Shown in pieces: positions 1 to 5,990 of a DNA stretch of 6,889 bases (position 1 is the first letter of the stretch; each line of letters starts with the position of its first letter). Origin of the DNA: Sutterella sp. (lineage in GTDB: Bacteria; Pseudomonadota; Gammaproteobacteria; Burkholderiales; Burkholderiaceae_F); NCBI GenBank assembly GCA_003543795.1, contig DNBE01000077.1, forward strand, positions 1 to 6,889, written 5' to 3'. The position numbers and the translations under genes were made by a program. The notes under the pieces were generated by a model. That model was not told the DNA's origin. It did not search any database and saw only the letters and a list, made by a program, of their open reading frames with translations.

Positions 1-1
1 C

Positions 2-550
2 ACGAAAACCGTCTGCCGCGAAGCACGGGTCCAGCCCTCAGCCGTCAACTACTGGTTCGGATCGCGGGAGGGGCTCTATGAGCAAGTGCTCATGCGCATC
101 CCAGAGAAGATCCTGTCCGAAGAGACCTTCGCCCACATTGCCGGACATCAGGAGCCAGAAGTCATCCTGAAGGCCTTTTTGACCCACTTTTATGAGTTGG
201 GATCTGAAAAAGAAAATTGGGAAATGAAGCTTTGGATACGTGAAATGTTTGGTGGAACACCCACGCGAGCCTTCCTGAAGCTTGTCAGGGAAATGGCCGG
301 TCCGCGAATCAAAATCATCAAGCTGGCCTTGGCAACTTGCCTTCAAGTCGATCCTTCAAGCAAGGAAAACGAGCGCGCCCTCATCGGGCTAATCGCACCT
401 GCCGTCATTCTTTTTACGACAGCACCCGAAATTCTGGAACTCAATTTTCCGCATTTGGCAAACGACCGCAAAAAACAGGCGGCGCTTTTGGCGCAATCTG
501 CTCTTGAAAGCCTTCTGAAACAAAAGCCCCCATCGGTAGGCGGTCCGTAA
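2..550 (+). CDS. TetR/AcrR-family transcriptional regulator, CerR-like C-terminal domain (5' end outside window)
   Basis: The reading frame is open from the first bases of the window, so the start codon and the first part of the DNA-binding domain are missing; 182 residues are visible. The visible start holds the second half of a TetR helix-turn-helix: a Cys-Arg-Glu-Ala turn, then AVNYWFGSREGLYEQVL, the typical recognition helix and following helix (family consensus NYHFGSKEGLY). The rest is an all-helical ligand and dimer domain; WEMKLWIREMFGGTPTRAF and the later hydrophobic helix IGLIAPAVILF followed by TAPEILEL resemble the CerR/DUF1956 type of C-terminal domain. Members are dimeric cytoplasmic repressors, often of neighbouring efflux genes, but no target gene is in view. 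It is convergent with the integrase. Leucine codons include about six CTG and no TTA, unlike the genes on the right. The family call is firm; the subfamily and the ligand are not known. Confidence 0.88.
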   Translation, partial: TKTVCREARVQPSAVNYWFGSREGLYEQVLMRIPEKILSEETFAHIAGHQEPEVILKAFLTHFYELGSEKENWEMKLWIREMFGGTPTRAFLKLVREMAGPRIKIIKLALATCLQVDPSSKENERALIGLIAPAVILFTTAPEILELNFPHLANDRKKQAALLAQSALESLLKQKPPSVGGP

Positions 551-557
551 GATGACT

Positions 558-579
558 GGAAGGTCTTCGTTCCTTTTTT
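558..579 (+). terminator. weak candidate terminator after the TetR-family gene
   Basis: Eight bases after the TetR stop codon, GGAAGG (558-563) can pair with CCTTTT (572-577) across an 8-base loop, and the T-run continues to 579. Two of the six pairs are G-U, so the stem is weak. It is well placed to end the TetR transcript, but only folding-energy estimates or transcript ends would decide it. Confidence 0.25.
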
Positions 580-858
580 GACCATTTGTGCAGGTTTCAT
601 TTCTGCAACACACGCGCATATCATAAAAGCGACAAGTTGCTTAGAAAGCTTGGCGGAGACGAAAGGATAAAACCAAAATATATGCATTATGCGACTTATG
701 ATAGGTTGAAATTGAGGTACCTCGAAAGCCTGCAAGTTCAAGAAAAACTCTGCCTGGAATCCTTATGTCGTCTAGCAAGTAAAGATTATGTTATCTGATG
801 CTTCATTGATTTGAAATTGTTCGATAGTGTGAGTTCGTCTACTAAGTTTTATAAGCAT
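580..858. other. AT-rich intergenic stretch without a convincing gene
   Basis: This is the first part of the gap of about 420 bases between the convergent TetR-family gene and the integrase. The only open frames have TTG-type starts or no ribosome binding site, and their products are low-complexity or Cys/Lys/Tyr-rich without recognisable motifs. I see no tRNA, no copy of the tRNA-fMet 3' end and no strong hairpin here. The remainder of the gap (859-972) is the repeat described separately. Confidence 0.5.
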
Positions 859-972
859 GGTTTTTACGGTTTTTTTAGTTTTTTCCTCTGGTTAGAAAAA
901 ATGTCATGCGGGAAAAATTGTAGGTTTTTGCGGTTTTTGCAGTTTTTTTCTCTCCATTTGGAAAAATTGTCA
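859..972. repeat. diverged direct repeat pair at the integrase 3' end
   Basis: Two related copies of about 50 bp lie at 859-906 and 923-972, offset by 64-66 bp. Both begin GGTTTTT(A/G)CGGTTTTT, continue through AG and a T-run to CTCT, and end GAAAAA(A/T)TGTCA. Inside the second copy the 9-mer GGTTTTTGC occurs twice in tandem (923-931, 932-940), mirrored by a diverged pair in the first copy (859-867, 868-876). GGAAAAATTGT also occurs exactly at 911-921 and 960-970. The second copy ends on the integrase stop codon. The function is unknown; binding sites for a recombinase or accessory protein, or a remnant of tandem duplication, would all fit. Confidence 0.6.
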
Positions 973-2289
973 CAACAAAGAAGAACAGTATTTCCCCCAA
1001 GCTTCCATTATTTTTCGTCTTTCTTTAGCTAGAGGAGCTCTGTCATATGCTCCGTTGTAGACGTCGTTCTTAGCATGTAGCAAGCAAAGCTCTACCGCCT
1101 CTTGATTGAAGCGTTTGTTATTCCCTAAAGTATCATCTTTTGCCCAGGTTCGGAAAGAAGCGCGGGCTGTCCCGTGAAGAGTGATGATGGAGGGATTGCC
1201 TTTGCTGTCAGTTTGGCGGGAATCCACCCAACCAATCCCATCCTGAGTAAGCCGCTTGGCATGAAGTCCCCTCAAAAACATTGTGAAAGCAACATCGCTG
1301 AAATGGCTTCCCTGACGACTGGGGAAAATAAAAGGGGAGTCGTTGAACCGGGGGACTCTCTCTAGCAAGCGAAGCGCCGAACTCGAAAGGAAGATTGTTC
1401 TATCCCTATTTGGGGACTTGACTTTGTCATGTTCAACAGGGATGGTCCAAATGCGATTTTTGAAGTCAATCTCATCCCATTTTGCTAGCCGCACGGCCTG
1501 CGATCTAGAGGCGGTGAGTATGGCAAACATACAAGCCATAGCCGACATGGACCCATAAGCGTGCATTTCCGCAAAGAGCTGGGGTATTTCTTCAACAGCG
1601 CATGCAGCGTGGTTTGTTGTCGGTTTCAGATTGTTTTGTAAAGGTTCGATGAGTACGCCGAAAGCACCATCAAACGAGGTGGGATCTTCCCTATTTTGCC
1701 TTTTATGAGTGGCAATAGCCCATTGGAAAACTTTATGCATGTAGGATTTCGCTTTTTTGGCGGTGGCGGTGAGATCCTGCCAAATGGGAGCGAGGCAATC
1801 ACGAACCATTTCGGGCGAGATTTCTTCGATACTGATATCGCCTAGAGTGGGGTACACGTGCTTTTGGAGAACCCCTCTTGTGGTTTTTTCGCCTCTGGGG
1901 TTCTTCGCCCAATAGTTATGCTTGACTCTGTCAGCTATCCATTCTTCCGCAACGATTTTGAAAGTGAGCAGAGCCCTGTTTTGCTGCTCTTCCTGCAAGG
2001 CCTTCAAACGCTCTTGCTTTTCCCTCTTTCGCAATTCGATGGGGCTTTGCCCATTTTTGATAAGTGCCCGTGTTTCCTGGGCTTTCCGGCGTGCTTGAGC
2101 CAGTGTCGTAAAGGGAAAACTACCAAGGGAAAAGTCATGTCTTCCAGTTAAATCCGTGTAACGCAGGAAAAACATACTCTGATGAGGTGTCTTTTTGAGA
2201 TACAAACCGGGGACGCCACCCACATTATGGGTGCCAAATCTAAGATGCTTGACCTCCAAAGTCGTCAGTTCTCTAACCCTTTTCACCAT
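970..2289 (-). CDS. P4-type tyrosine recombinase / site-specific integrase
   Basis: A complete 439-residue integrase that catalyses integration and excision of a mobile element through a covalent 3'-phosphotyrosine intermediate. Residues about 1-90 are the arm-site-binding domain (DUF4102 type; GLYLKK at 29-33 and a LGSFPFTTLAQAR segment). Residues about 108-210 are the SAM-like core-binding domain. Residues about 230-439 are the catalytic domain: Arg262 in TASRSQAVRLAKWDEID, a hairpin lysine (Lys289 or Lys291), His372 and Arg376 in HGTARASFRTWA, His405 in LLHAKNDVY, and nucleophile Tyr415 in NGAYDRAP. All catalytic positions are present and no frameshift is seen, so it is probably active. 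Box II reads His-x-x-x-Arg rather than the usual His-x-x-Arg. The ATG has GAGAG six bases upstream and the family N-terminal segment begins directly after it. The gene follows an initiator tRNA on the same strand, which suggests insertion at that tRNA. Confidence 0.95.
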   Translation of the reverse strand: MVKRVRELTTLEVKHLRFGTHNVGGVPGLYLKKTPHQSMFFLRYTDLTGRHDFSLGSFPFTTLAQARRKAQETRALIKNGQSPIELRKREKQERLKALQEEQQNRALLTFKIVAEEWIADRVKHNYWAKNPRGEKTTRGVLQKHVYPTLGDISIEEISPEMVRDCLAPIWQDLTATAKKAKSYMHKVFQWAIATHKRQNREDPTSFDGAFGVLIEPLQNNLKPTTNHAACAVEEIPQLFAEMHAYGSMSAMACMFAILTASRSQAVRLAKWDEIDFKNRIWTIPVEHDKVKSPNRDRTIFLSSSALRLLERVPRFNDSPFIFPSRQGSHFSDVAFTMFLRGLHAKRLTQDGIGWVDSRQTDSKGNPSIITLHGTARASFRTWAKDDTLGNNKRFNQEAVELCLLHAKNDVYNGAYDRAPLAKERRKIMEAWGKYCSSLL

Positions 2290-2300
2290 TGGAATCTCTC

Positions 2301-2398
2301 GTTTTTATGATGGGTAGGAATTTTGATTTTATGATGGGTAAATGACATCATAAGAATAGTATAACTCATTTACCCATCAATTTACCCATCATAAAAAC
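2301..2398. repeat. array of GATGGGTA repeats, two direct and two inverted, over the integrase promoter
   Basis: The core GATGGGTA occurs on the plus strand at 2309-2316 and 2333-2340 and on the minus strand (TACCCATC) at 2371-2378 and 2383-2390. The outermost copies are a perfect 16-bp inverted repeat (2301-2316 against 2383-2398). The inner pair is a perfect 13-bp inverted repeat (2332-2344 against 2367-2379). A partial fifth copy, CATCATAA, lies at 2346-2353. Core-to-core distances are 24 bp for the direct pair and 12 bp for the inverted pair. The array spans the likely integrase promoter and its leader. It most likely forms operators for self- or cross-regulation, or arm-type recombinase sites. 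Confidence 0.8.
2353..2380 (-). promoter_or_regulatory. candidate integrase promoter
   Basis: On the minus strand TTGATG (2375-2380) and TATTCT (2353-2358) are 16 bp apart, each matching the sigma-70 consensus in four of six positions; TATACT (2358-2363) is an overlapping alternative -10. The -35 lies inside an inverted GATGGGTA copy, and two further copies lie between the -10 and the integrase ATG. A protein bound to the repeats would therefore be expected to block or modulate integrase transcription. The placement is a prediction only. Confidence 0.35.
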
Positions 2399-2466
2399 TT
2401 AGATTTAAATAAACATCCTGAGACTTCCTAAGACGCAAATATCTGCCATAGCCTTGGAAATAAAGG

Positions 2467-2499
2467 AAATCCCGGAAGTCTTCGGACGTTCCGGGATTT
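2467..2499 (-). terminator. strong hairpin, probable terminator of the tRNA-fMet transcript
   Basis: A perfect 11-bp stem (2467-2477 with 2489-2499) is extended by three more pairs (2478-2480 with 2485-2487) past one bulged base, closing a 4-base loop (TTCG on plus, CGAA on minus). On the minus strand the stem ends in ATTT followed by CC and TTTATTT, a broken U-tract. It begins five bases after the encoded CCA of the tRNA, as expected for a factor-independent terminator. It would also keep tRNA-promoter transcription out of the integrase gene. Confidence 0.6.
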
Positions 2500-2504
2500 G
2501 GGAT

Positions 2505-2581
<77 letters not shown>

Positions 2582-2594
2582 ACTAGGGGTTCAC

Positions 2595-2623
2595 ATATTA
2601 ACTATCGACATCTCTTTTGTCAA
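2595..2623 (-). promoter_or_regulatory. sigma-70 promoter of the initiator tRNA gene
   Basis: On the minus strand a perfect TTGACA (2618-2623) is followed after exactly 17 bp by TAATAT (2595-2600, four of six matches). The -10 ends 13 bp before the first base of the tRNA, leaving room for a short 5' leader. Strong promoters of this type are expected for stable RNA genes. It lies in the 134-bp divergent gap shared with the Nudix operon. Confidence 0.75.
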
Positions 2624-2668
2624 TATGGGGGATAAACGGAAAACGCAAGAGCAAAAGCGCCATTGGAT

Positions 2669-2674
2669 TAAAAT
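2669..2674 (+). promoter_or_regulatory. candidate -10 element for the Nudix-to-rarA operon
   Basis: TAAAAT matches the -10 consensus in five of six positions and lies about 42 bp before the Nudix ATG, but I see no good -35 at the right distance. It is the best candidate in the 90 bp available between the tRNA promoter and the gene. Confidence 0.25.
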
Positions 2675-2715
2675 AAAAGCAATTCGTTAAAGACTTTCTG
2701 TTAGTTAATTAAAAG

Positions 2716-3261
2716 ATGCCAGATATTGCCTATGGTTTTTGTCCGATATGCGGAAGTCCCATGCGCCGCGCTATTCCCGAAGGGGATAATCGCGAGCGCG
2801 ATGTGTGCGAGACTTGCGGCTTTATTCATTATGTCAATCCGCTTTTAGTTGTGGGTACGATTCCGGTTTTCGGGGATAAGATTTTACTTTGTAAGCGAGC
2901 GATTGAACCGCGTTACGGAAAGTGGACGCTACCCGCGGGCTTTCTTGAAGCCCACGAAGGAATCGGAGACGGAGCGCTTCGCGAAACGGTCGAGGAATCG
3001 GGCGCGCATGTGAAATTAGGGCAACTTTTTACCTTTATCGATTGCCCGAAAGCTAGCCACGAAGTCTGCTTTTTCATTTCCGAAATGCAAGATTCGACTT
3101 TTGACCCGGGGCCCGAAACGATTGAAGCGCGTCTATTTGCAGAAGACGAAATTCCTTGGGATGAACTTTCTTTTACGACGGTGAAAACAACTTTGGAACA
3201 CTTTTTTGCCGATCGCAGAAAAGGCACCTTTTCGCTTCATTACTATGCTTTATCGGATTGA
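2716..3261 (+). CDS. Nudix hydrolase with N-terminal zinc ribbon
   Basis: A complete 181-residue protein of normal family length. Residues 9-34 form a four-cysteine zinc ribbon (Cys9, Cys12, Cys31, Cys34; CPICG and CETCG), of the kind found in front of Nudix domains as Nudix_N_2. The Nudix fold follows from about residue 43. Its signature at residues 75-97 fits G-x5-E-x7-R-E-U-x-E-E-x-G-U exactly: Gly75, Glu81, Arg89, Glu90, Glu93, Glu94, Gly96. These acidic residues bind Mg2+ or Mn2+ for hydrolysis of nucleoside diphosphate derivatives. The exact substrate cannot be read from the sequence; ADP-ribose, NAD(H) or related compounds are possible. The ATG is the first possible start, because an in-frame TAA sits three bases ahead of it. 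No clear Shine-Dalgarno precedes it, only AAAAG directly before the ATG. It is the first gene of the four-gene run. Confidence 0.93.
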   Translation: MPDIAYGFCPICGSPMRRAIPEGDNRERDVCETCGFIHYVNPLLVVGTIPVFGDKILLCKRAIEPRYGKWTLPAGFLEAHEGIGDGALRETVEESGAHVKLGQLFTFIDCPKASHEVCFFISEMQDSTFDPGPETIEARLFAEDEIPWDELSFTTVKTTLEHFFADRRKGTFSLHYYALSD

Positions 3262-3266
3262 CCGCG

Positions 3267-4259
3267 ATGCTTAAAAGTTTTTTAGCGAGAAGCCTCACTA
3301 CCACCGATACCCAAAAAGCGAAAGCGTCCTTTTTGTCTCGAATCAATATGGTTGCGCTTTTAGGGGTGGCTAGCGACGCTGACGGCGTCGCGGGCGACCC
3401 GATAAAAGCGATGGGACTTCTTTTCCCGAACCCCGTGGGCCTTGCGGAAGGTTTTAACACAGACGCTCGAAACGTCGGCGCGACGGGCGCTTTAGGGTTC
3501 GGTTTTATCGAAGTCGGGCCTGTTTCGATAAACGGTTCTCAAGAGCCCTATCAGGCGAGATCTGACTTTAAAGCCAAACAAATAATCGAATCGGGTCATC
3601 GCCCGATTGCTAGTCTCGAAGCTTTTTTAAGTAACGCGAAAAGTATTCATCCGTTTCACGCAAGAGGCGGAGTGACGGGCGTGAGTATCGCGGAGCCCGA
3701 CGTAGCAAATATCAGAGAATTCGCGCAAAGCGTCGCGCCTTTTGCCGATTACCTTTCGGTTGCGCCCGAAGTTACGAATTTAGAGATTGAAACCGTCAAG
3801 ACTTATTTTGAAGCGCTAGCCGATTTTCGGCATGAGTACGCGAAAGCGACCGGGAAAGACATCAAGCTTGTCGCCAAAGTTTCGGGTTCGACTTCAAACG
3901 ACCGAATCTTGGCCGTCTTAGAAGCCGCTTTAAAGTCGGGCTTTGACGCGGTGACAGCTGCCGGGTTCGCGACAGACACAAAAGGGGTGGTTGGTGACAA
4001 GCGCAAGGCTCGCTTAGGTGAGATAATTTCACTCATCAAAAATCATGTTCCGACTGACTTTTGCGTCATCGCGAGTGGCCGCATGCTTTCAAGTAAAGAC
4101 GCGGCCGACGCGCTTGTTGCCGGCGCGACGCTCGTTCAAATTCATTCGGGACTGATTTTTAACGGCCCTGACTTTATTTCTCAAACCGTGGCGCATCTTG
4201 CGCAAGTTCGCAAGACGCAAAACGGGCGACTCAAAAGTCAGATGCCGCAGGTTTTTTAA
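3267..4259 (+). CDS. dihydroorotate dehydrogenase (PyrD)-like protein, active-site motifs altered
   Basis: A complete 330-residue protein with the overall layout of class 2 dihydroorotate dehydrogenase, an FMN enzyme of pyrimidine synthesis. Strong family matches are MGLLFPNPVGLAEGF (49-63), GALGFGFIEVGPVS (74-87), Lys204 in LVAKVS, and AGATLVQIHSGLIFNGP (285-301). Several functional motifs are replaced. The family FDKD lysine is Thr65. NRMGFNN is replaced near residues 107-115. The catalytic-serine segment SSPNTPGLR reads APEVTNLE (166-173). ATNTT reads AAGFA (231-235), and the phosphate-loop GVGG reads IASGR (268-272). The reading frame is intact, so this is not simple decay. It may be a paralogue with another activity or a cofactor-binding pseudoenzyme. 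ATG 3267 is preferred, 5 bp after the Nudix stop. TTG 3258 would overlap that stop, and neither has a strong ribosome site. Confidence 0.82.
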   Translation: MLKSFLARSLTTTDTQKAKASFLSRINMVALLGVASDADGVAGDPIKAMGLLFPNPVGLAEGFNTDARNVGATGALGFGFIEVGPVSINGSQEPYQARSDFKAKQIIESGHRPIASLEAFLSNAKSIHPFHARGGVTGVSIAEPDVANIREFAQSVAPFADYLSVAPEVTNLEIETVKTYFEALADFRHEYAKATGKDIKLVAKVSGSTSNDRILAVLEAALKSGFDAVTAAGFATDTKGVVGDKRKARLGEIISLIKNHVPTDFCVIASGRMLSSKDAADALVAGATLVQIHSGLIFNGPDFISQTVAHLAQVRKTQNGRLKSQMPQVF

Positions 4260-4274
4260 GGAGTAGGGATCGTT

Positions 4275-5990
4275 ATGCGTAAGCTAATCTTGATTATCGC
4301 GGGCGTCGTTGTCGTTGCTGTCGTGGGCGTCTTTTTTGCCCTCAATCATTTTTTGAATTCCGAAACGATTATCGGGGCCGCAAGCGAATACTTAAGCGTT
4401 CATCATCAGAGAACGCTCACGGTTAAAGGCGAAGTCAAAACGAGTCTTTTCCCGAAAATCGGTGTCGCGATTCCGAGCGTTCAAATTTCTTACCCGAACG
4501 CGACCGCTACGCAATTTTCTGTTGACGAAGTCTCCGTTTCCGTCGGCTTCATGGAACTTTTGAGCGGCAAGATTCGCGTCGAAGACGTGGTTGTCACGGG
4601 ACTTGACGCGACGATTCGAGACGAAGACCTGCCTTCGACCCCTGAAGGCGCGCAAAAAGCCGCCTCAACCGAAGCACCCCAATTACCCGACCTTCGCGTG
4701 AAATCGATCGCGATCACTAAGTCTTCGGTGCGACTTCTTGATAAAGCCAAAAAAGTGAAAGCGGAAGTTTCCGACCTCAATATCGTCACGGGTTCGGTTT
4801 CGAAGACCGGTTCGACGCCTTTGACCGTATCCGCGACTTTTAAGGACGGTTCGGGTCTTGTCGCAAACGGGAAATTAACGGGTACGCTCGATTATGACTT
4901 AGCCAAAGGTCACATTGCCGTTAACGGCGCGAAGCTTGACGTCAAAGAAGCCAAAGACGAATGGACGCTTACGGGTTCCGTTCCCGAGATTATTTACGAT
5001 AACGGCGCGATTGCCTCTCGCGACTTAAAGTTAGCCGCGACTGCCGCGCCGAGCGTTAAAGCAGACGTGGCACTTAAAGCCTTAAGCCTTAAAAATAATC
5101 TTTGGAGCGCAAATAACTTGTCCGTCTCGGGCACCTATGAAAATAGCCTCGTCTTGACCCTTGCTGGGTCTTTATCAGGTCGCGCCGATACGCCGACCTT
5201 GACTCCAACGACCTTGAAAGGGACGCTACGCAATACCGCGACGGGTTCTAAAGTGTTTCCGGTTTCGTTACGGACGTCCTTTGACGGCAAGGTCGTCAAA
5301 GTCAGTAACTTAAATATCGGCTTTACGCAAGGGACAAATAGCGCGAACGCTACCTATAACGTTTCGGGCGCGATGAACGCCAAAGCCAATCTCGCTTCCG
5401 TTTCGATCCAAGAGGTAAGTTCCTTATTTACGAAGCAAACGTTGGTTGACGGGCCGGTCACGGGAACCGTGAATCTCGCGAGTGCGGACGCTTCCGACGC
5501 CCAAAAACTTACGGGCAATTTCGACGCGAAGATTATCAAGGGAACGTTAAGCGGTATTTCGGTTTCGAGAATCCGCAAAGCTTTAACTTTGAAGTCCTTT
5601 GACGGGTTATCTTTTGATAAAAACGATAAGACGACCTTTAACGAGATTAAAGCGAAGGGCACCTTAAAGCGCATGGTTTTGGACGTCAATCCCATTATCG
5701 CGAACGACAACAACATCGCGACCACGGGTCGCGCGGTGGTCGACATCAATAAGCAGACGGTTGACGCGAAGTTAGATAACAAGGTTATCGTCGACTCTAA
5801 AGCGAAGACGTCCCTTTCCGTTCCCGTGGCAATCAAGGGGAAGCTAGAAGATCCTAGCGTGACGATTGACATGGCAACGCTTTTAGCGTCTTACGTGAAG
5901 TTGACGGTTAAAACGGGTGCCGCAACCCCTGGCAATATTCTTAATAACGCCAAGGATAGTATCAAGAGTCTTAAAGGACTATTTAAGTGA
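4275..5990 (+). CDS. AsmA-family envelope protein
   Basis: A complete 571-residue protein, close to the length of E. coli AsmA. Residues 4-23 are one hydrophobic segment after MRK, which fits an inner-membrane signal anchor with the bulk of the protein in the periplasm. The N-terminal AsmA region is recognisable from SLFPKIGVAIPSVQISYPNA (57-76) and GFMELLSGKIRVEDVVVTG (91-109). An Ala/Pro/Thr-rich linker follows at about 116-137, then long beta-rich stretches. The C-terminal AsmA part ends with the usual VPVAIKGKLEDPSVTIDM pattern. AsmA proteins are linked to outer-membrane biogenesis, and large relatives such as TamB and YhdP to lipid transport; the precise role of this one is not known. 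AAGGAG at 4258-4263 precedes the ATG by 11 bases and overlaps the previous stop codon. The next gene, rarA, overlaps its stop by 4 bp. Confidence 0.88.
   Translation: MRKLILIIAGVVVVAVVGVFFALNHFLNSETIIGAASEYLSVHHQRTLTVKGEVKTSLFPKIGVAIPSVQISYPNATATQFSVDEVSVSVGFMELLSGKIRVEDVVVTGLDATIRDEDLPSTPEGAQKAASTEAPQLPDLRVKSIAITKSSVRLLDKAKKVKAEVSDLNIVTGSVSKTGSTPLTVSATFKDGSGLVANGKLTGTLDYDLAKGHIAVNGAKLDVKEAKDEWTLTGSVPEIIYDNGAIASRDLKLAATAAPSVKADVALKALSLKNNLWSANNLSVSGTYENSLVLTLAGSLSGRADTPTLTPTTLKGTLRNTATGSKVFPVSLRTSFDGKVVKVSNLNIGFTQGTNSANATYNVSGAMNAKANLASVSIQEVSSLFTKQTLVDGPVTGTVNLASADASDAQKLTGNFDAKIIKGTLSGISVSRIRKALTLKSFDGLSFDKNDKTTFNEIKAKGTLKRMVLDVNPIIANDNNIATTGRAVVDINKQTVDAKLDNKVIVDSKAKTSLSVPVAIKGKLEDPSVTIDMATLLASYVKLTVKTGAATPGNILNNAKDSIKSLKGLFK
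5973..5978 (+). promoter_or_regulatory. ribosome binding site that fixes the rarA GTG start
   Basis: AAAGGA stands eight bases before the GTG at 5987, inside the end of the asmA-like gene. Good spacing, together with the 4-bp GTGA overlap, supports this non-ATG start and translational coupling. The first in-frame ATG (6020-6022) lies 33 bases further on without such a site. Confidence 0.6.

Larger units (their letters stand above)
970..2504 (-). mobile_element. integrase end of a putative tRNA-fMet-associated integrative element
   Basis: The integrase gene, its repeat-rich control region and the segment up to the tRNA 3' end form one terminal module. The arrangement, tRNA then integrase on the same strand with about 215 bp between them, is known from many genomic islands and P4-like elements. 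The element would run leftwards beyond position 1, perhaps including the TetR-family gene. Its outer boundary and its second att copy are not in the window, so the span given covers only the recognisable part. That the element is intact is not shown. Confidence 0.4.

Noticed and set aside
586..798. Open frame of 70 codons on the plus strand between the TetR-family gene and the integrase
   Set aside because: It begins with TTG, has no ribosome binding site, and its product shows no recognisable motif; the region has the look of non-coding AT-rich sequence.
870..876. Run of seven T as a phase-variation tract
   Set aside because: It lies outside any supported gene or promoter element and is only one of many T-runs in this AT-rich stretch.
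551..969. Second attachment site (copy of the tRNA-fMet 3' end) left of the integrase
   Set aside because: No copy of the tRNA 3' segment (such as GGATTTGAACC) was found outside the tRNA gene in this window.
811..1032. Open frame of 73 codons rich in Phe and Leu
   Set aside because: It consists of translated T-runs of the repeat region and runs into the integrase 3' end on the opposite strand.
2301..2398. GATGGGTA repeats as a CRISPR array, riboswitch or terminator
   Set aside because: Copies are in both orientations with short irregular spacing and no uniform spacers; the outer inverted repeat encloses 66 bases with no U-tract, and no known riboswitch core is visible.
3258..3266. TTG start for the PyrD-like gene, adding three residues
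   Set aside because: It would overlap the Nudix stop codon, while an ATG follows nine bases later; neither has a strong ribosome site, and ATG is the simpler choice.
4392..5872. Long antisense frames opposite the AsmA-family gene
   Set aside because: They are by-products of the codon bias of the sense gene; none has a ribosome site or a recognisable domain.
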